Origin: Bacillaceae bacterium
GTDB taxonomy: Bacteria > Bacillota > Bacilli > JACDOE01
Assembly (NCBI GenBank): GCA_017656255.1
Contig: JACDOE010000001.1
Span: 1,057,205 to 1,121,204 of the forward strand
Length of the DNA stretch: 64,000 nt
Direction: 5' to 3'
A program made the translations under genes and the position numbers. The notes beneath the pieces were generated by a model. The model worked only from the letters and a program-made list of their open reading frames with translations. It made no database searches and was not told where the DNA came from. This document shows, piece after piece, positions 43,744 through 53,838 of the stretch (positions within the stretch are counted from its first letter, which is position 1; the number at the start of each line of letters is the position of its first letter).

Positions 43744-44964
43744 TCAGGCATTCTGCTGTTTAACTGACGGTTGTTGTACCTGTCCGGAAATTTTTGTAAA
43801 ATGTTTTTTGTTTAATTTAAACATAACCTGAATGGTTTTAAATTGGATAAAGATGAACGGGACCAGAATGACAAAGTAAGGAATGGAGAACAAGTCCACG
43901 ATGCCGTTTTTCACCAGTCCCCAGGAAATAAAGAACATCCCCAGAACGAAGAAGGCAACCCCCGGACAAATCAGGGCATAACTGCCAACACTTTTTTGAT
44001 CGCCGTATACGAACTTGTCAAAGTATCCCAGTTTTTTCAGTACAATATAGCCCAAAACTCCGAACATGATCTGCATGGATACCAGAATCGACAGGATCAC
44101 AAACAGAATGGACGGTGTCGGTTCTGTGTGGGCAATATGGTGATGATATCCCATATACAGACGTACAAATGTGATTCCCAGCAGGCTCACAATCGGGATA
44201 ATGATCCACAGGGTCGGGCTGGTTTCCTTTGCAATTCCCTGTTTGAAAATGGATTCAAAGCCGAGTACAAGTTTGACAACTGCCATCAACACAGCCATAA
44301 TCCCGAAAAACAGGGATAAAAACATTCCGCTGGCATAGATGAGTGTTTGTCCACTCATCGCAGCCGGAGCGGCAAAACCCACGGCCACCATGGAAAATGC
44401 AAAGATGGCCAGCATCTGGCTCAAGTTGTTATTATTGATAAAGTCAAAGTCACCATTAATGATTAAACGCGAGAAATAAACAAAGAAGATTCTCATGGCA
44501 TAGATCCCAACAGCCAGAAAACCGAGTAGGGCAAACGGGAAGAGATACTCAACCACATTCCAGAGCCCCGGTATGAAGGCCGCACCCATTACGAACATCA
44601 CATTAATGGTCATGGCCAGTGTCAGCGGAACGGCCATCAGGGTCACTTCCGCATTGGATTTTTTCAGCTTTTGAAAAGCTTCCGTATGCCGGAACAGGCG
44701 ATACTCATTCACATTCCAGATCAGCAGGCGAATGTGATGAAAGGCAAAGTACAGAATCAATATCATGGCAATTCCCACCAGACCGGCTGCCATTTTGTTT
44801 CCCCCGGTCAACACCGGGTAGATATCTTCAAAAGTCGGCATCGGTGTACCCGGATGGGGAACCATAAACATCAAATACATAAAGAATGAGACCGAAAGCC
44901 CTCCATTTCCCAGTGATGCCAGGAAATACAGAGGATTATACTGCTCTCCCAGATTTTTCGGCAA
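43744..44964 (-). CDS. TsoY-like multi-pass membrane protein
   Basis: A 406-residue integral membrane protein with about ten segments. The N-terminal core NPLYFLASLGNGGLSVSFFMYLMFMVPHPGTPMPTFEDIYPVL matches what I recall of the TsoY family, proteins tied to sulfur metabolism. This is a moderately sure match. Other blocks are FAFHHIRLLIWNVNEYRLFR and YMGYHHHIAHTEPTPS. The TTG at 44962-44964 follows AAAGGGTGG at 5 bases; a GTG three codons earlier overlaps that site. A CsoR/CstR-type palindrome lies about 40 bases upstream, and sqr follows on the same strand. Confidence 0.6.
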   Translation of the reverse strand: MPKNLGEQYNPLYFLASLGNGGLSVSFFMYLMFMVPHPGTPMPTFEDIYPVLTGGNKMAAGLVGIAMILILYFAFHHIRLLIWNVNEYRLFRHTEAFQKLKKSNAEVTLMAVPLTLAMTINVMFVMGAAFIPGLWNVVEYLFPFALLGFLAVGIYAMRIFFVYFSRLIINGDFDFINNNNLSQMLAIFAFSMVAVGFAAPAAMSGQTLIYASGMFLSLFFGIMAVLMAVVKLVLGFESIFKQGIAKETSPTLWIIIPIVSLLGITFVRLYMGYHHHIAHTEPTPSILFVILSILVSMQIMFGVLGYIVLKKLGYFDKFVYGDQKSVGSYALICPGVAFFVLGMFFISWGLVKNGIVDLFSIPYFVILVPFIFIQFKTIQVMFKLNKKHFTKISGQVQQPSVKQQNA

Positions 44965-45002
44965 TATGACCACCCTTTCTCTTATTATTATTTCCTCCTC
45001 CT

Positions 45003-45020
45003 TATACCCCTATAGGTATA
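45003..45020. promoter_or_regulatory. CsoR/CstR-type palindrome upstream of the TsoY-like gene
   Basis: TATACC-CCTATA-GGTATA resembles operators of the CsoR family (ATACC...GGTAT around C- and G-tracts). In Staphylococcus the persulfide sensor CstR controls sulfide-oxidation genes, including sqr, through similar sites. Here the right half has only two G, so the match is partial. No csoR/cstR gene is in the window. Confidence 0.45.
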
Positions 45021-45157
45021 TGGCGACGTAAAAAAATAAGGCGCCTGCCCGGCCTCCTTTCAGCGGAATGTTCCCTGTGTAATAACAGATTACAACAGGA
45101 CCACCTCTTTTTTATATAGGGATAATCCACTATTTTAAGATTTCTTCCGTGGAGCCA

Positions 45158-45194
45158 ACAAAAAAGCTTGCCGACAATTATTTGTCAGCAAGCT
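45158..45194 (-). terminator. Terminator of glyQS
   Basis: A 13-bp stem with one mismatch (AGCTTGC...GCAAGCT with inner GACAA/TTGTC) followed by TTTTTTG on the minus strand. Confidence 0.92.
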
Positions 45195-45214
45195 GAATCG
45201 TCAATACGTACCAA

Positions 45215-47296
45215 CTACGATGCAAACACAATCTTATTGAAATCAGCATACTGTTGAATACGATCCGATACCATTTTCAACAGGGCCAGACGGTTGTTTT
45301 TCAACCGTTCATCATCCACCATCACCATGACATCGTCAAAAAACCGGTCAATCGGTGCCTTTAATTGCTCGAGGGCACGTAACGCCCGGACGGCGGATTC
45401 GTCATCCCAACGCCCATCGGGTAAGACCACCTGATTCAGACTCTGATACAGGTTTTGTTCGGCAGCTTCCTCAAACAGATCCGGGTCGATATCCACCGGT
45501 TCTTCCGCCTTCTGGGCCAGATTGTACACGCGGGTAAAAGATTCCACAATGCCTTTAAATTCGGGATCCTGAATGCGTTCCATCAGGTGATCGGCTTTAT
45601 ACACCGTCTGTTGAAGATCATCAATCGAAACAGCCAGTACTGCGTCAATCACGTCATAGCGTACCTGACGGTCCTGAAGCAGATTCTTGATCCTGAGTGT
45701 AAAGAAATCATAGAGATCCCGGCGGATTTCCACGTCAGAGCGATTCCCCAGATTTCGTCTGTTATGAATCTCCATCACACTGTCAAACAACTGGTTGAGT
45801 GTCAGCGGAATGTGACGCTCCCAGAGAATATGCACGATACCGGCCGCCTGTCTTCTCAGGGCGTAAGGATCCTGAGATCCTGTCGGTACAATGCCGATAC
45901 TGAAACAGCCGATAATCGTATCCAGCTTGTCCGCGATACTGACCAGTGCGCCGCTCAGGCTCTCCGGCAGCTGATCTCCGGCAAAACGGGGCAGGTGATG
46001 TTCGAAAATGCCCCGGGAAACTTCTTCGGATTCTCCCGCATGGCGGGCATAATATTCTCCCATGATCCCTTCTAGTTCCGGAAATTCATAAACCATACTG
46101 GTCACCAGGTCAAATTTGCAGATCTCAGCAATCCGGCTGACCGTATCCTCCTCATGTGAGGACAAATTAAGATGTTCGGCCATCACGGCAGTAATGTCTT
46201 TTAACCGCCTGGCCTTATCCCCGATGGTTCCCAGTTCTTCATGAAATACCACATGCTCCAGTTTGGAGAGGGCATCCTCAATCGGCATTTTCAGGTCTTC
46301 TTCATAGAAAAAGCGAGCATCGGACAGACGGGCACGCAGTACTTTTTCGTTCCCCCGGGCGACGGTATCCAGATGACGGTCATCGCCGTTTCGAACCGTC
46401 ACAAAATGAGGGAGCAGATTTCCATTTTCGTCCCGCACCGGAAAATATCGCTGATGCTCCCGCATCGAGGTCACCAGCACTTCCTGGGGAATGCTGAGAA
46501 AGGCTTCTTCAAAACTGCCATAGAGAGCTGTCGGGTATTCCACCAGGTGCACCACTTCATCCAGCAGATCTTCTTCGACGGGAATCACCCAGTTCTGTTC
46601 CTGTTCCAGCTGTTTGAGTTGATCCAGAATCCGTTGCCGTCGCTCATCCGGATTGACCAGCACATACTGATCCTTCAGGACCTGTTCATATCGACCGGCT
46701 TCCGGGATTTCCACTTCCTGTCCGAGAACGCGATGCCCGCGGGTTTTTCTTCCAGCACTCACACCGGTTAACTCAATCGGAATGACCTGTTCGCCGTAGA
46801 GGGCCACGATCCAGCGAATCGGGCGGACAAATTTCAGATCATAGTCGCCCCATCTCATATTTTTTGGGAAATGCATGGCTTCGATCACCTGTGTGATCGC
46901 CGGCAACAGTTCCGTCGTGTTCTTGCCGATTTCCTGCCGGCGGGCAAACACATATTCTTCTCCCTTATGCTCTTTAAAATAGAGCTGGTCGGGCCTGACC
47001 CCCTGTCCACGGGCAAACCCTTCAGCGGCCCGGGTCCAGTTCCCCTGTTCGTCTACCGCAATTTTTTTGGCGGGGCCCCTGTTTTCCATATCGATATCTT
47101 CCTGTTTCTCCGCCAGTCCTTTTACCAGAACAGCCACCCGTCTCGGGGTTTCAAAAGATTGAATGGCATCAAATGATACCCGCTGCTCCTTGAGAAATTC
47201 CTCTGTTTTGGTTTTCAGCTGTTCCGCTGCTTCCTCAATAAACCGAGCCGGGATTTCTTCTGTACCGATCTCCAGCAAAAAGTCCTTTTTATTCAC
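45215..47296 (-). CDS. glyS: Glycine-tRNA ligase beta subunit
   Basis: A 693-residue beta chain of the tetrameric bacterial glycyl-tRNA synthetase, carrying the tRNA-binding part. It begins [22 protein letters not shown], with the family block [20 protein letters not shown] and [24 protein letters not shown] (HD-like region). I start it at the GTG at 47294-47296, 6 bases after GGGGTGA and overlapping the glyQ stop by eight bases. The operon is controlled by the T-box upstream of glyQ. Confidence 0.96.
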   Translation of the reverse strand: MNKKDFLLEIGTEEIPARFIEEAAEQLKTKTEEFLKEQRVSFDAIQSFETPRRVAVLVKGLAEKQEDIDMENRGPAKKIAVDEQGNWTRAAEGFARGQGVRPDQLYFKEHKGEEYVFARRQEIGKNTTELLPAITQVIEAMHFPKNMRWGDYDLKFVRPIRWIVALYGEQVIPIELTGVSAGRKTRGHRVLGQEVEIPEAGRYEQVLKDQYVLVNPDERRQRILDQLKQLEQEQNWVIPVEEDLLDEVVHLVEYPTALYGSFEEAFLSIPQEVLVTSMREHQRYFPVRDENGNLLPHFVTVRNGDDRHLDTVARGNEKVLRARLSDARFFYEEDLKMPIEDALSKLEHVVFHEELGTIGDKARRLKDITAVMAEHLNLSSHEEDTVSRIAEICKFDLVTSMVYEFPELEGIMGEYYARHAGESEEVSRGIFEHHLPRFAGDQLPESLSGALVSIADKLDTIIGCFSIGIVPTGSQDPYALRRQAAGIVHILWERHIPLTLNQLFDSVMEIHNRRNLGNRSDVEIRRDLYDFFTLRIKNLLQDRQVRYDVIDAVLAVSIDDLQQTVYKADHLMERIQDPEFKGIVESFTRVYNLAQKAEEPVDIDPDLFEEAAEQNLYQSLNQVVLPDGRWDDESAVRALRALEQLKAPIDRFFDDVMVMVDDERLKNNRLALLKMVSDRIQQYADFNKIVFAS

Positions 47297-48176
47297 CGGC
47301 ACTCACCCCTTTTTTCAGCATCGGAAACCCGAGTCGTTCCCGTTCGTCGTAATAGACTCTGGCGCAGCGGCGGGCCAGATTGCGGACGCGTCCGATATAG
47401 CCGGTCCGCTCCGTCACACTGATGGCGCCCCGTGCATCCAGCAGATTAAAAACATGAGAGCATTTCAGCACATAATCATAGGCGGGGTAGACCAGGTTTT
47501 CATCCAGCGCGCGCTGTGCTTCCTGTTCATAGGTATTGAACAGGCTGAACAGCATCCGGCTGTCCGAAATTTCAAAGGTGTATTTGGAATGTTCATATTC
47601 CTGCTGGTGGAAGACGTCTCCATATGTAAATCCGTCCACCCATTCCAGATCAAATACATTTTCTTTCTCCTGAATGTAGGAAGCCAGCCGCTCCAGTCCA
47701 TAGGTTATTTCAACGGCGACGGGATCACAGTCCAGGCCGCCTACCTGTTGAAAATAGGTGAACTGCGTAATCTCCATGCCATCGAGCCAGACTTCCCAGC
47801 CCAGCCCCCAGGCACCCAGGGTCGGCGCTTCCCAGTTGTCTTCGACAAACCGGATATCATGCTGTGCGGGATCAATTCCCAGTTGTTTCAGACTGTCCAG
47901 ATAGAGCTCCTGGATGTTGTCCGGGGACGGTTTCATCACAACCTGAAACTGATGATGCTGATACAGACGGTTGGGATTTTCCCCGTACCGGCCGTCTACC
48001 GGTCGACGGGACGGCTCTACATAGGCCACATTCCACGGTTCGGGGCCGATGGAACGAAGAAAAGTCAGCGGATTCATCGTTCCCGCCCCTTTTTCAACAT
48101 CATAGGGTTGTCCAATAATGCATTTCTGTTCCGCCCAGAAGTTCTGAAGCGTTAGAATCAGTTGTTGAAAATTCAT
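47289..48176 (-). CDS. glyQ: Glycine-tRNA ligase alpha subunit
   Basis: A 295-residue catalytic class II synthetase chain that charges tRNA-Gly. Characteristic stretches are [47 protein letters not shown] and [55 protein letters not shown] precedes the ATG. It is the first gene of glyQS and is preceded by a T-box leader and a SigA promoter. Confidence 0.97.
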   Translation of the reverse strand: MNFQQLILTLQNFWAEQKCIIGQPYDVEKGAGTMNPLTFLRSIGPEPWNVAYVEPSRRPVDGRYGENPNRLYQHHQFQVVMKPSPDNIQELYLDSLKQLGIDPAQHDIRFVEDNWEAPTLGAWGLGWEVWLDGMEITQFTYFQQVGGLDCDPVAVEITYGLERLASYIQEKENVFDLEWVDGFTYGDVFHQQEYEHSKYTFEISDSRMLFSLFNTYEQEAQRALDENLVYPAYDYVLKCSHVFNLLDARGAISVTERTGYIGRVRNLARRCARVYYDERERLGFPMLKKGVSAGE

Positions 48177-48222
48177 ATTCCTGCACCTCCATCCTGTAAA
48201 GGGAATCCCCGCAAGACCACAT

Positions 48223-48261
48223 AAAAACTCCCGTCCCTTATGCCTGGCATAGGGACGGGAG
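48223..48261 (-). terminator. Terminator of the glyQS T-box
   Basis: CTCCCGTCCCT pairs with AGGGACGGGAG, followed by TTTTTAT on the minus strand. It is mutually exclusive with the T-box antiterminator. Confidence 0.92.
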
Positions 48262-48433
48262 CGACCCGCGGTTCCACCCTATTTGGTTTACCTTAAGTAA
48301 ACCCGCTTTATTCAACCTGCGCTCGGGAGTGCCGTTCACCGGCGTTTCTGCCAGGCTTCCACCATCCCTGACTCGCTTAACAAGAAACGGATCCGGTTAC
48401 TCCTTTCCGTCGTCACGCATCGTATGCATTTTG
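48223..48433 (-). promoter_or_regulatory. T-box riboswitch controlling glyQS
   Basis: The diagnostic T-box sequence AGGGTGGAACCGCGGGT is at 48264-48280 on the minus strand, followed by a strong terminator. Upstream, the leader has the stem I layout, with a GGC triplet (in GAACGGCACTCC) suitable as glycine specifier. Uncharged tRNA-Gly binding would disrupt the terminator and let glyQS be read. Confidence 0.93.
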
Positions 48434-48439
48434 AGAAAA

Positions 48440-48468
48440 ATATTACCTGAAAATGAGAACGAAGTCAA
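48440..48468 (-). promoter_or_regulatory. SigA promoter of glyQS
   Basis: TTGACT, 17-base spacer, TAATAT on the minus strand, overlapping the stop codon of recO. Confidence 0.78.
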
Positions 48469-49211
48469 GAGAGCTTTTCCAGTTGATCCAGGAACTCTCG
48501 CGACTTAAAGCGTGCACCGGAATATTCGTCAATAAAATGGGTCAGCGCTTTGCGCAACTGTTCCCGGGTCTTATCCTTCACATTAATGTTGCCCAGCCGT
48601 TTCATGTCAAAGTGTTGAAACAGTCGAAGCAATTTGACGGCGCCTTCAGTCAAGACGATAGCATGAGGGTCGCGGTGTCCACAGCGGTTGCAGAGCAATC
48701 CCCCTTCCCGAATACTGAAGAGATAGGGTCCTTCTTCGGAACTGCAACTTAGACAGCGGTCCACCTGGGGGCGGTATCCCGCTGCCTGTAACATTTTTAC
48801 CTCAAAAATGCGGGTGATGATGTCGGGGTCTTTTCCCTCTTCGATATATTGAAGCGTGAGATGCAGGGTTTCAAAAAGATAGGGATTGACCTCTCCTGTT
48901 TCCGTCAGTTTGTCCACGAGTTCCAGCACGTAGGCGGCATATGCGGTCTGGGTCAGATCCTGTTTTAATTCCCGGTAGGAATGGATGATATCTCCCTGAT
49001 TCAGGCTGGCGAGTCCTGATGCAGGTTGATAGTACAGATAACGACCATATGTAAGCAGCTGGGAGATGGCAGCCAGTCGGCTTTTGGTCCGTTTTGCTCC
49101 GCGGGCCATCATCCCGATTTTTCCCTGATCTCGTGTGTAAAGGGTGACGATTTTGTCACTTTCCCCATAATCCGTTGTTTTGATCACAATACCTTCCGAT
49201 TTGACAAGCAC
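48465..49211 (-). CDS. recO: DNA repair protein RecO
   Basis: A 248-residue recombination mediator that helps load RecA on SSB-coated DNA. It begins MLVKSEGIVIKTTDYGESDKIVTLYTRDQGKIGMMARGAKR (OB fold) and has a C-terminal four-Cys zinc motif (CLSC, CNRC). The GTG at 49209-49211 fits the family start and follows AAAGGTGGAG; a GTG four codons upstream overlaps that site. Confidence 0.95.
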   Translation of the reverse strand: MLVKSEGIVIKTTDYGESDKIVTLYTRDQGKIGMMARGAKRTKSRLAAISQLLTYGRYLYYQPASGLASLNQGDIIHSYRELKQDLTQTAYAAYVLELVDKLTETGEVNPYLFETLHLTLQYIEEGKDPDIITRIFEVKMLQAAGYRPQVDRCLSCSSEEGPYLFSIREGGLLCNRCGHRDPHAIVLTEGAVKLLRLFQHFDMKRLGNINVKDKTREQLRKALTHFIDEYSGARFKSREFLDQLEKLS

Positions 49212-49239
49212 ATCCCTCTCCACCTTTTACGATCGGGGG

Positions 49240-49380
49240 TTATGACTGAACTTCTTCCATGTCCATTTCCTGCTCTGTTTCTTCCTTGTCCGCTAACAGG
49301 CGATAATGGTCTTTCCAGAGAAGGTAAGATTCGATGTCTCCTGTGGATGAAAAATAGTTCCAGAGAAATTCTCGCAACAA
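49240..49380 (-). CDS. yqzL: YqzL-family small protein
   Basis: A 46-residue protein: LREFLWNYFSSTGDIESYLLWKDHYRLL is the YqzL signature, followed by an acidic tail. In Bacillus yqzL lies between era and recO, exactly as here. Its function is unknown. The TTG at 49378-49380 is preferred because GAAAGGATG lies 6-8 bases upstream and the product then has the normal family length of about 47 residues. Confidence 0.85.
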   Translation of the reverse strand: MLREFLWNYFSSTGDIESYLLWKDHYRLLADKEETEQEMDMEEVQS

Positions 49381-49526
49381 TGGACTCATCCTTTCGCAGC
49401 GCAATTTGGAATGGCGCTGAAGGGTATGAATGACAGACAAAAGGATATGAAGTTATATGTTTAGCGTAACCCCCGTAAATCGGTTATATGCCTTGGAATA
49501 TTTGTCATTAAAGGCTCTTCGCCGGT

Positions 49527-50429
49527 CTATTCATCCTCCCGGAATCCGAAGTTTCTCAGATGAACCTGTTTGTTACGCCAGTCTTCCCGGACCTTCACCC
49601 ATAAATCAAGATATACTTTGTTTCCCAAAAGCCGTTCGATGTCTCTTCTGGCTCGTTTGCCGATTTCTTTGAGCATGGCACCCTGCCGCCCGATGATAAT
49701 TTTCTTCTGGGATGGTCTTTCGGTAAAGATGCTGGCATAAATATGAACGGTTTCACTGTCTTCCGGTTTTTTCATTTCTTCGATGGTGACCGCAATGGAG
49801 TGAGGTACCTCTTCCCGGGTCAGATGAAGCACTTTTTCCCGAATCAACTCGGCCACGATAAACTGCTCGGGATGGTCGGTGACCTGATTTTCCGGATAAT
49901 ACGCCGGCCCTTCAGGCAGATAGTCAAAGATCTGATCTTTTAACGAACCGATATTGTTACCCTGTATGGCCGAAATTGGAATATATTCCGCAAATGAATA
50001 GAGTTCACGATATTCATCAATAAGCGGAAGCAGGGCCTCGGGATGCACCTGATCGATTTTGTTGAGCACCAGAAATACAGGTGTACGAACCTGTTCGAGC
50101 CTTTTCAGGATGTATTTTTCCCCGGGGCCTGGGGATACGGAAGCATCGACCAGAAGCAATATCAGATCGACTTCTTTTAATGTATTTTCTGCAACCTTCA
50201 CCATGTAATCGCCCAGTTTCGATTTGGGTTTGTGAATACCGGGCGTATCGATAAAGATGACCTGTCCTCTTTCTTCTGTATAGACCCCATGAATTTTATT
50301 GCGGGTCGTCTGGGGTTTATTCGACATGATGGCGATTTTCTGCCCGATCACCTGATTCAAAAGGGTCGATTTACCCACATTGGGTCTGCCGATCAAGGCG
50401 ACAAAACCTGACTTTTTATCCGTATTCAT
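49527..50429 (-). CDS. era: GTPase Era
   Basis: A 300-residue ribosome-assembly GTPase with a C-terminal KH domain. G1 GRPNVGKST (residues 15-23), G3 DTPGIHKP, G4 NKID and G5 SAIQG are intact; the KH domain has [26 protein letters not shown]. It binds the 3' end of 16S rRNA. Its ATG overlaps the cdd stop (ATGA), with GGAGGA inside cdd. Confidence 0.97.
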   Translation of the reverse strand: MNTDKKSGFVALIGRPNVGKSTLLNQVIGQKIAIMSNKPQTTRNKIHGVYTEERGQVIFIDTPGIHKPKSKLGDYMVKVAENTLKEVDLILLLVDASVSPGPGEKYILKRLEQVRTPVFLVLNKIDQVHPEALLPLIDEYRELYSFAEYIPISAIQGNNIGSLKDQIFDYLPEGPAYYPENQVTDHPEQFIVAELIREKVLHLTREEVPHSIAVTIEEMKKPEDSETVHIYASIFTERPSQKKIIIGRQGAMLKEIGKRARRDIERLLGNKVYLDLWVKVREDWRNKQVHLRNFGFREDE

Positions 50430-50821
50430 GTAAAATCCTCCTGTTTAAAAGCTCCTGGAAGCAATTCCTCTACGGTTCGGGTGGTGGTCTCGCCTTTCAC
50501 GTTGGACAGGACCACCGGCATGTCCGGCCCAAAAAATTCGACCATGACCTGCCTGCAGGCCCCGCACGGGGATACCGGTCCTTCTGTATCCGCAATAACC
50601 GCCAGCTGTTTAAAAGAGCGGACTCCTTCGGAAACCGCTTTAAAGATGGCGTTTCTCTCCGCACAAATCGTCAATCCGTATGAGGCGTTTTCAACATTGC
50701 ACCCGGTAAAGACACGACCATCTTCCGCGAGTAAAGCAGCCCCCACTTTAAAATTTGAATAAGGCACATAAGCTTTCTCCATGACCTGTTCAGCCATCTT
50801 TAGCAGTTCTTTCTGATCCAT
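50426..50821 (-). CDS. cdd: Cytidine deaminase
   Basis: A 131-residue small tetrameric zinc enzyme converting cytidine or deoxycytidine to uridine or deoxyuridine. Zinc ligands and catalytic Glu are in CAERNAIF and [10 protein letters not shown] start it at the ATG at 50819-50821, with GGAGG 9 bases upstream; an ATG three codons before abuts that site. It lies 15 bases downstream of dgkA and overlaps era. Confidence 0.95.
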   Translation of the reverse strand: MDQKELLKMAEQVMEKAYVPYSNFKVGAALLAEDGRVFTGCNVENASYGLTICAERNAIFKAVSEGVRSFKQLAVIADTEGPVSPCGACRQVMVEFFGPDMPVVLSNVKGETTTRTVEELLPGAFKQEDFT

Positions 50822-50836
50822 GTGCGTCATCCTCCA

Positions 50837-51208
50837 TCACCATCCCAGTATTGTAAAAAGAGGCGGTCCGAATACACCGATCCCGATGATCACTGATAAA
50901 ACAGCAGCGAACAGGACAGCTCCTGCTGAAGCATCTTTGGCGATTTTGGCCAGATGATGGTATTCTTCCGTCACCATATCCACCACACTTTCCACAGCCG
51001 TATTGATCATTTCCGTGATCAATACCAGAAAAACAGCAAAAATGACCAGTAACAGTTCCTGTAACTCAATGGAAAGCAGAAACCCGAATGGAATGACCAG
51101 CAGCGAAACAGCAACATGAATCCGCATGTTCCGCTGTGTACGAACCGTATGTATAATTCCGTCCCGGGCATGTCCAAAGCTTTTTTTCAGACGCTTCCAC
51201 TCATTCAT
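50837..51208 (-). CDS. dgkA: Diacylglycerol / undecaprenol kinase
   Basis: A 123-residue membrane kinase with three segments. The family motif VFLVLITEMINTAVESVVDMVTEEYHHLAKIAKDASAGAVL (residues about 56-96) contains the catalytic Glu and NTA(V/I)E. In Gram-positive bacteria this family phosphorylates undecaprenol for cell-wall carrier recycling. AAGGAG precedes the ATG. It lies 24 bases after ybeY. Confidence 0.94.
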   Translation of the reverse strand: MNEWKRLKKSFGHARDGIIHTVRTQRNMRIHVAVSLLVIPFGFLLSIELQELLLVIFAVFLVLITEMINTAVESVVDMVTEEYHHLAKIAKDASAGAVLFAAVLSVIIGIGVFGPPLFTILGW

Positions 51209-51232
51209 GAAAGACGGCTCCTTTTTATACGG

Positions 51233-51706
51233 TTATCTTGTTAATTGAAAACGTTCCAGGATTTCTTCCTGTTTGGAAAACATGTTTTTCTCATCCTCGT
51301 CCGTCTGATGATCATAACCCAGCAGATGCAAAAAACCGTGTACCATCAAAAAGCCAAGCTCCCTTTCGAAAGTATGCCCGTACTCCTCGGCCTGATTTAT
51401 TGCCCGGGGAATAGAAATAATAATATCCCCCAGCATGACCGGCATGTCAGCAGGCATCTCATCCGGAGGCGTTTCCTCCCCTTCCGTCATCGCGAAAGAC
51501 AACACATCGGTCGGGCGGTCCACCCCACGGTATTCACGGTTTAACTGGTGGATGACCTCCTCATCCACCAGAGAGACCGCAACCTCTGCTTCTTCTATGT
51601 TTTCCATTTTGGCCGCATATTGTAGCAATTCTTCCATTTTTTTTAATAAAGGCGGGTCCAGAGGCCGCCTGTCCTGTTGATTGATAAATTCAACGGTGAG
51701 CGACAA
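51233..51706 (-). CDS. ybeY: Endoribonuclease YbeY
   Basis: A 157-residue metalloprotein involved in 16S rRNA 3'-end maturation and ribosome quality control. The zinc motif HGFLHLLGYDH (residues about 122-132) is complete. VLSFAM and GDIIISIPRA are the other family blocks. The start is TTG with GAGGTGA upstream, two bases after the pgpH stop. Confidence 0.94.
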   Translation of the reverse strand: MSLTVEFINQQDRRPLDPPLLKKMEELLQYAAKMENIEEAEVAVSLVDEEVIHQLNREYRGVDRPTDVLSFAMTEGEETPPDEMPADMPVMLGDIIISIPRAINQAEEYGHTFERELGFLMVHGFLHLLGYDHQTDEDEKNMFSKQEEILERFQLTR

Positions 51707-51708
51707 AT

Positions 51709-53823
51709 TTATTTCACCTCTTTAAGTTCATCTTCATTCGGATATTCAATACGATGATGAAACATGCCTTTCAGTGTTTCGCAGATACTCGATATCACGA
51801 TTTCCAGTTCTTTCAGGGTCAGATCACATTCATCAAATTGTCCGTCATCCAGCTTGTCTTTTACGATTCCGCGAACCAGTGATTCGATTTTTTCCGGAGT
51901 CAGATCGGACATTGAGCGGGTCGCCGCTTCCACACTATCGCAGATCTGGATGATCGCGGCTTCTTTAAACTGCGGGCGCGGCCCCGGATAACGAAATTCA
52001 TCTTCGGATACCGGCTTGTCAGATTCTTTTTTCGCTTTATGATAAAAATACTTCAGGAGAGAGGTTCCGTGATGCTGTTCAGCGATATCGCAGATCGGCT
52101 CCGGAATCCTGTATTTTTTTAACATTTTGACGCCGTCATAGGGGTGTGAAATAATGATGCTTTTACTGAGTTGCGGCGAAATCCGATCATGCGGATTTTC
52201 ACTGTTCATCTGATTCTCGATAAAAAAGCTGGGACGATTTAATTTTCCCATATCATGATAATAGGATCCGACACGTGCCAGAAGCCCGTTAGCCCCGATG
52301 CTTTCACAGGCTGACTCGGCCAGATTCCCGACAATCACACTGTGATGATAGGTTCCGGGAGCTTCTGTCAACAACCGGCGCAGAAGCGGATGATTGGGAT
52401 TGGACAACTCGATCAGTTTAACCGTGGACAGAATCCCGAAAGCCCCTTCAAAAAAGGGCATGAATCCAATAGTTAAAACGGCCGACAACAATCCTCCCAG
52501 GACCCCGTACACATAACTTTCCGATACTTCTCGCCAGGGGAATGAAACCTGGCCGAACATATAGATAATCGTAATCACGAGTACATTCAGTACCGATACC
52601 AGTATCCCGGCCCGGATAATATACCGGCGCTGGATTGTTTTGCCCAGGGTAAAAGCGCCGGTGAGGGTACCGGCAAGGGTGATCAGCGTATATCGATAAC
52701 CAATCGGCACCAAATACTGGTCCACGTTATACATGATTCCGGCAGCCAGGGCAAGCACAACCGCTCCCGGAATAACCAGACGGCTGTCAATCAGCAGGGT
52801 GATTAACATCGTTCCCAGCGCGGCCGGAGCCAGGTAAGCTACTGTGGGATGATCCGGGTTCTGGCCGAGACTGACGATTTTCATGGCAGCAAGGGTTAAT
52901 AACAGGATCAAAACCAGCATGAACAGATTTCGGTTATCTTTCAGAATGGCGGGATGTAATTGCCCGATCGCAATATACAGAAAAAGAACGATCAGAACGG
53001 ACAGCAAAGCCAGTGCCAGCGGAGGCAAAAAATTCGTCCCCTCCGACAGGAGGCCGACGACCTGAAGTTTGCGGTAAATCTCAGAATCAACCCGTTGATC
53101 CTTTTCCACAATAATGTCATTTTTATAAATCATGACCGGTTTGACACTTTGTCTGGCTTCTTCCTGCAACTGCCGGGTCGCCTCGTCATCATAGACGATG
53201 TTGGGAATAATACTGGCTTCAGCCAGTTCCTGAATTAATAGGCGTGTCGTCTCTCCATAATCAGCTACGGACAGATTTTCCCGAATCTGGGTCTTTGCCT
53301 GTTGGACACCGCCGTAACCCTGAACCCCATCCATCATGATGTCGAGAACCACGTTGGTCGTCAGCGCCTCAGCGATTTCCAGATTCTGTTGCGGCAAGTC
53401 CAGCAACGCTTCAAACGTTTGGTCAGAAATGGAAGAAGCCGGGTAAAAACTTTTCAGATCCCGGATCTTGTCTTCGCGGGACAGATCTTCATTTCCCCTG
53501 ATTTTCTTCGTTTCTGTGAACAACCGTGTCAGCTTGTCCAATTGTTCTTCCGTAATCGAATCTTTTTTTCGATAAACGGGTTCCACCTTGTTTACAGCCG
53601 CTTCCCGTGCTTCTTCCGTTTTTTCGATATCTTCAATGGTGATCGGGGAGCGAATGTCTCCCGGACTGGGTTCAAACTTGCGGATTTCCAGAGGTTCAGG
53701 AAGGTTTCCGAGAAGCAACAGAAAAAAAGACAGGCCCAGCCCTGCAAACAGAACAATTCGAAACATGAGGCTCGATTTAAAATGCTGACGCTGTAACCAT
53801 GATTTCATTGAATTCCAGACCAT
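51709..53823 (-). CDS. pgpH: Cyclic-di-AMP phosphodiesterase PgpH (7TM-HD protein YqfF)
   Basis: A 704-residue membrane protein degrading c-di-AMP. Residues 1-280 have one membrane segment and the extracellular 7TMR-HDED domain; seven membrane segments follow (about 275-460), then an HD domain (HHSVIVGNLAESACESIGANGLLARVGSYYHDMGKLNRP, SHPYDGVKML, EQHHGTSLLKYFYHKA). It lies 15 bases downstream of phoH and two bases before ybeY. Confidence 0.95.
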   Translation of the reverse strand: MVWNSMKSWLQRQHFKSSLMFRIVLFAGLGLSFFLLLLGNLPEPLEIRKFEPSPGDIRSPITIEDIEKTEEAREAAVNKVEPVYRKKDSITEEQLDKLTRLFTETKKIRGNEDLSREDKIRDLKSFYPASSISDQTFEALLDLPQQNLEIAEALTTNVVLDIMMDGVQGYGGVQQAKTQIRENLSVADYGETTRLLIQELAEASIIPNIVYDDEATRQLQEEARQSVKPVMIYKNDIIVEKDQRVDSEIYRKLQVVGLLSEGTNFLPPLALALLSVLIVLFLYIAIGQLHPAILKDNRNLFMLVLILLLTLAAMKIVSLGQNPDHPTVAYLAPAALGTMLITLLIDSRLVIPGAVVLALAAGIMYNVDQYLVPIGYRYTLITLAGTLTGAFTLGKTIQRRYIIRAGILVSVLNVLVITIIYMFGQVSFPWREVSESYVYGVLGGLLSAVLTIGFMPFFEGAFGILSTVKLIELSNPNHPLLRRLLTEAPGTYHHSVIVGNLAESACESIGANGLLARVGSYYHDMGKLNRPSFFIENQMNSENPHDRISPQLSKSIIISHPYDGVKMLKKYRIPEPICDIAEQHHGTSLLKYFYHKAKKESDKPVSEDEFRYPGPRPQFKEAAIIQICDSVEAATRSMSDLTPEKIESLVRGIVKDKLDDGQFDECDLTLKELEIVISSICETLKGMFHHRIEYPNEDELKEVK

Positions 53824-53838
53824 TCAATCTTCCCCCTG

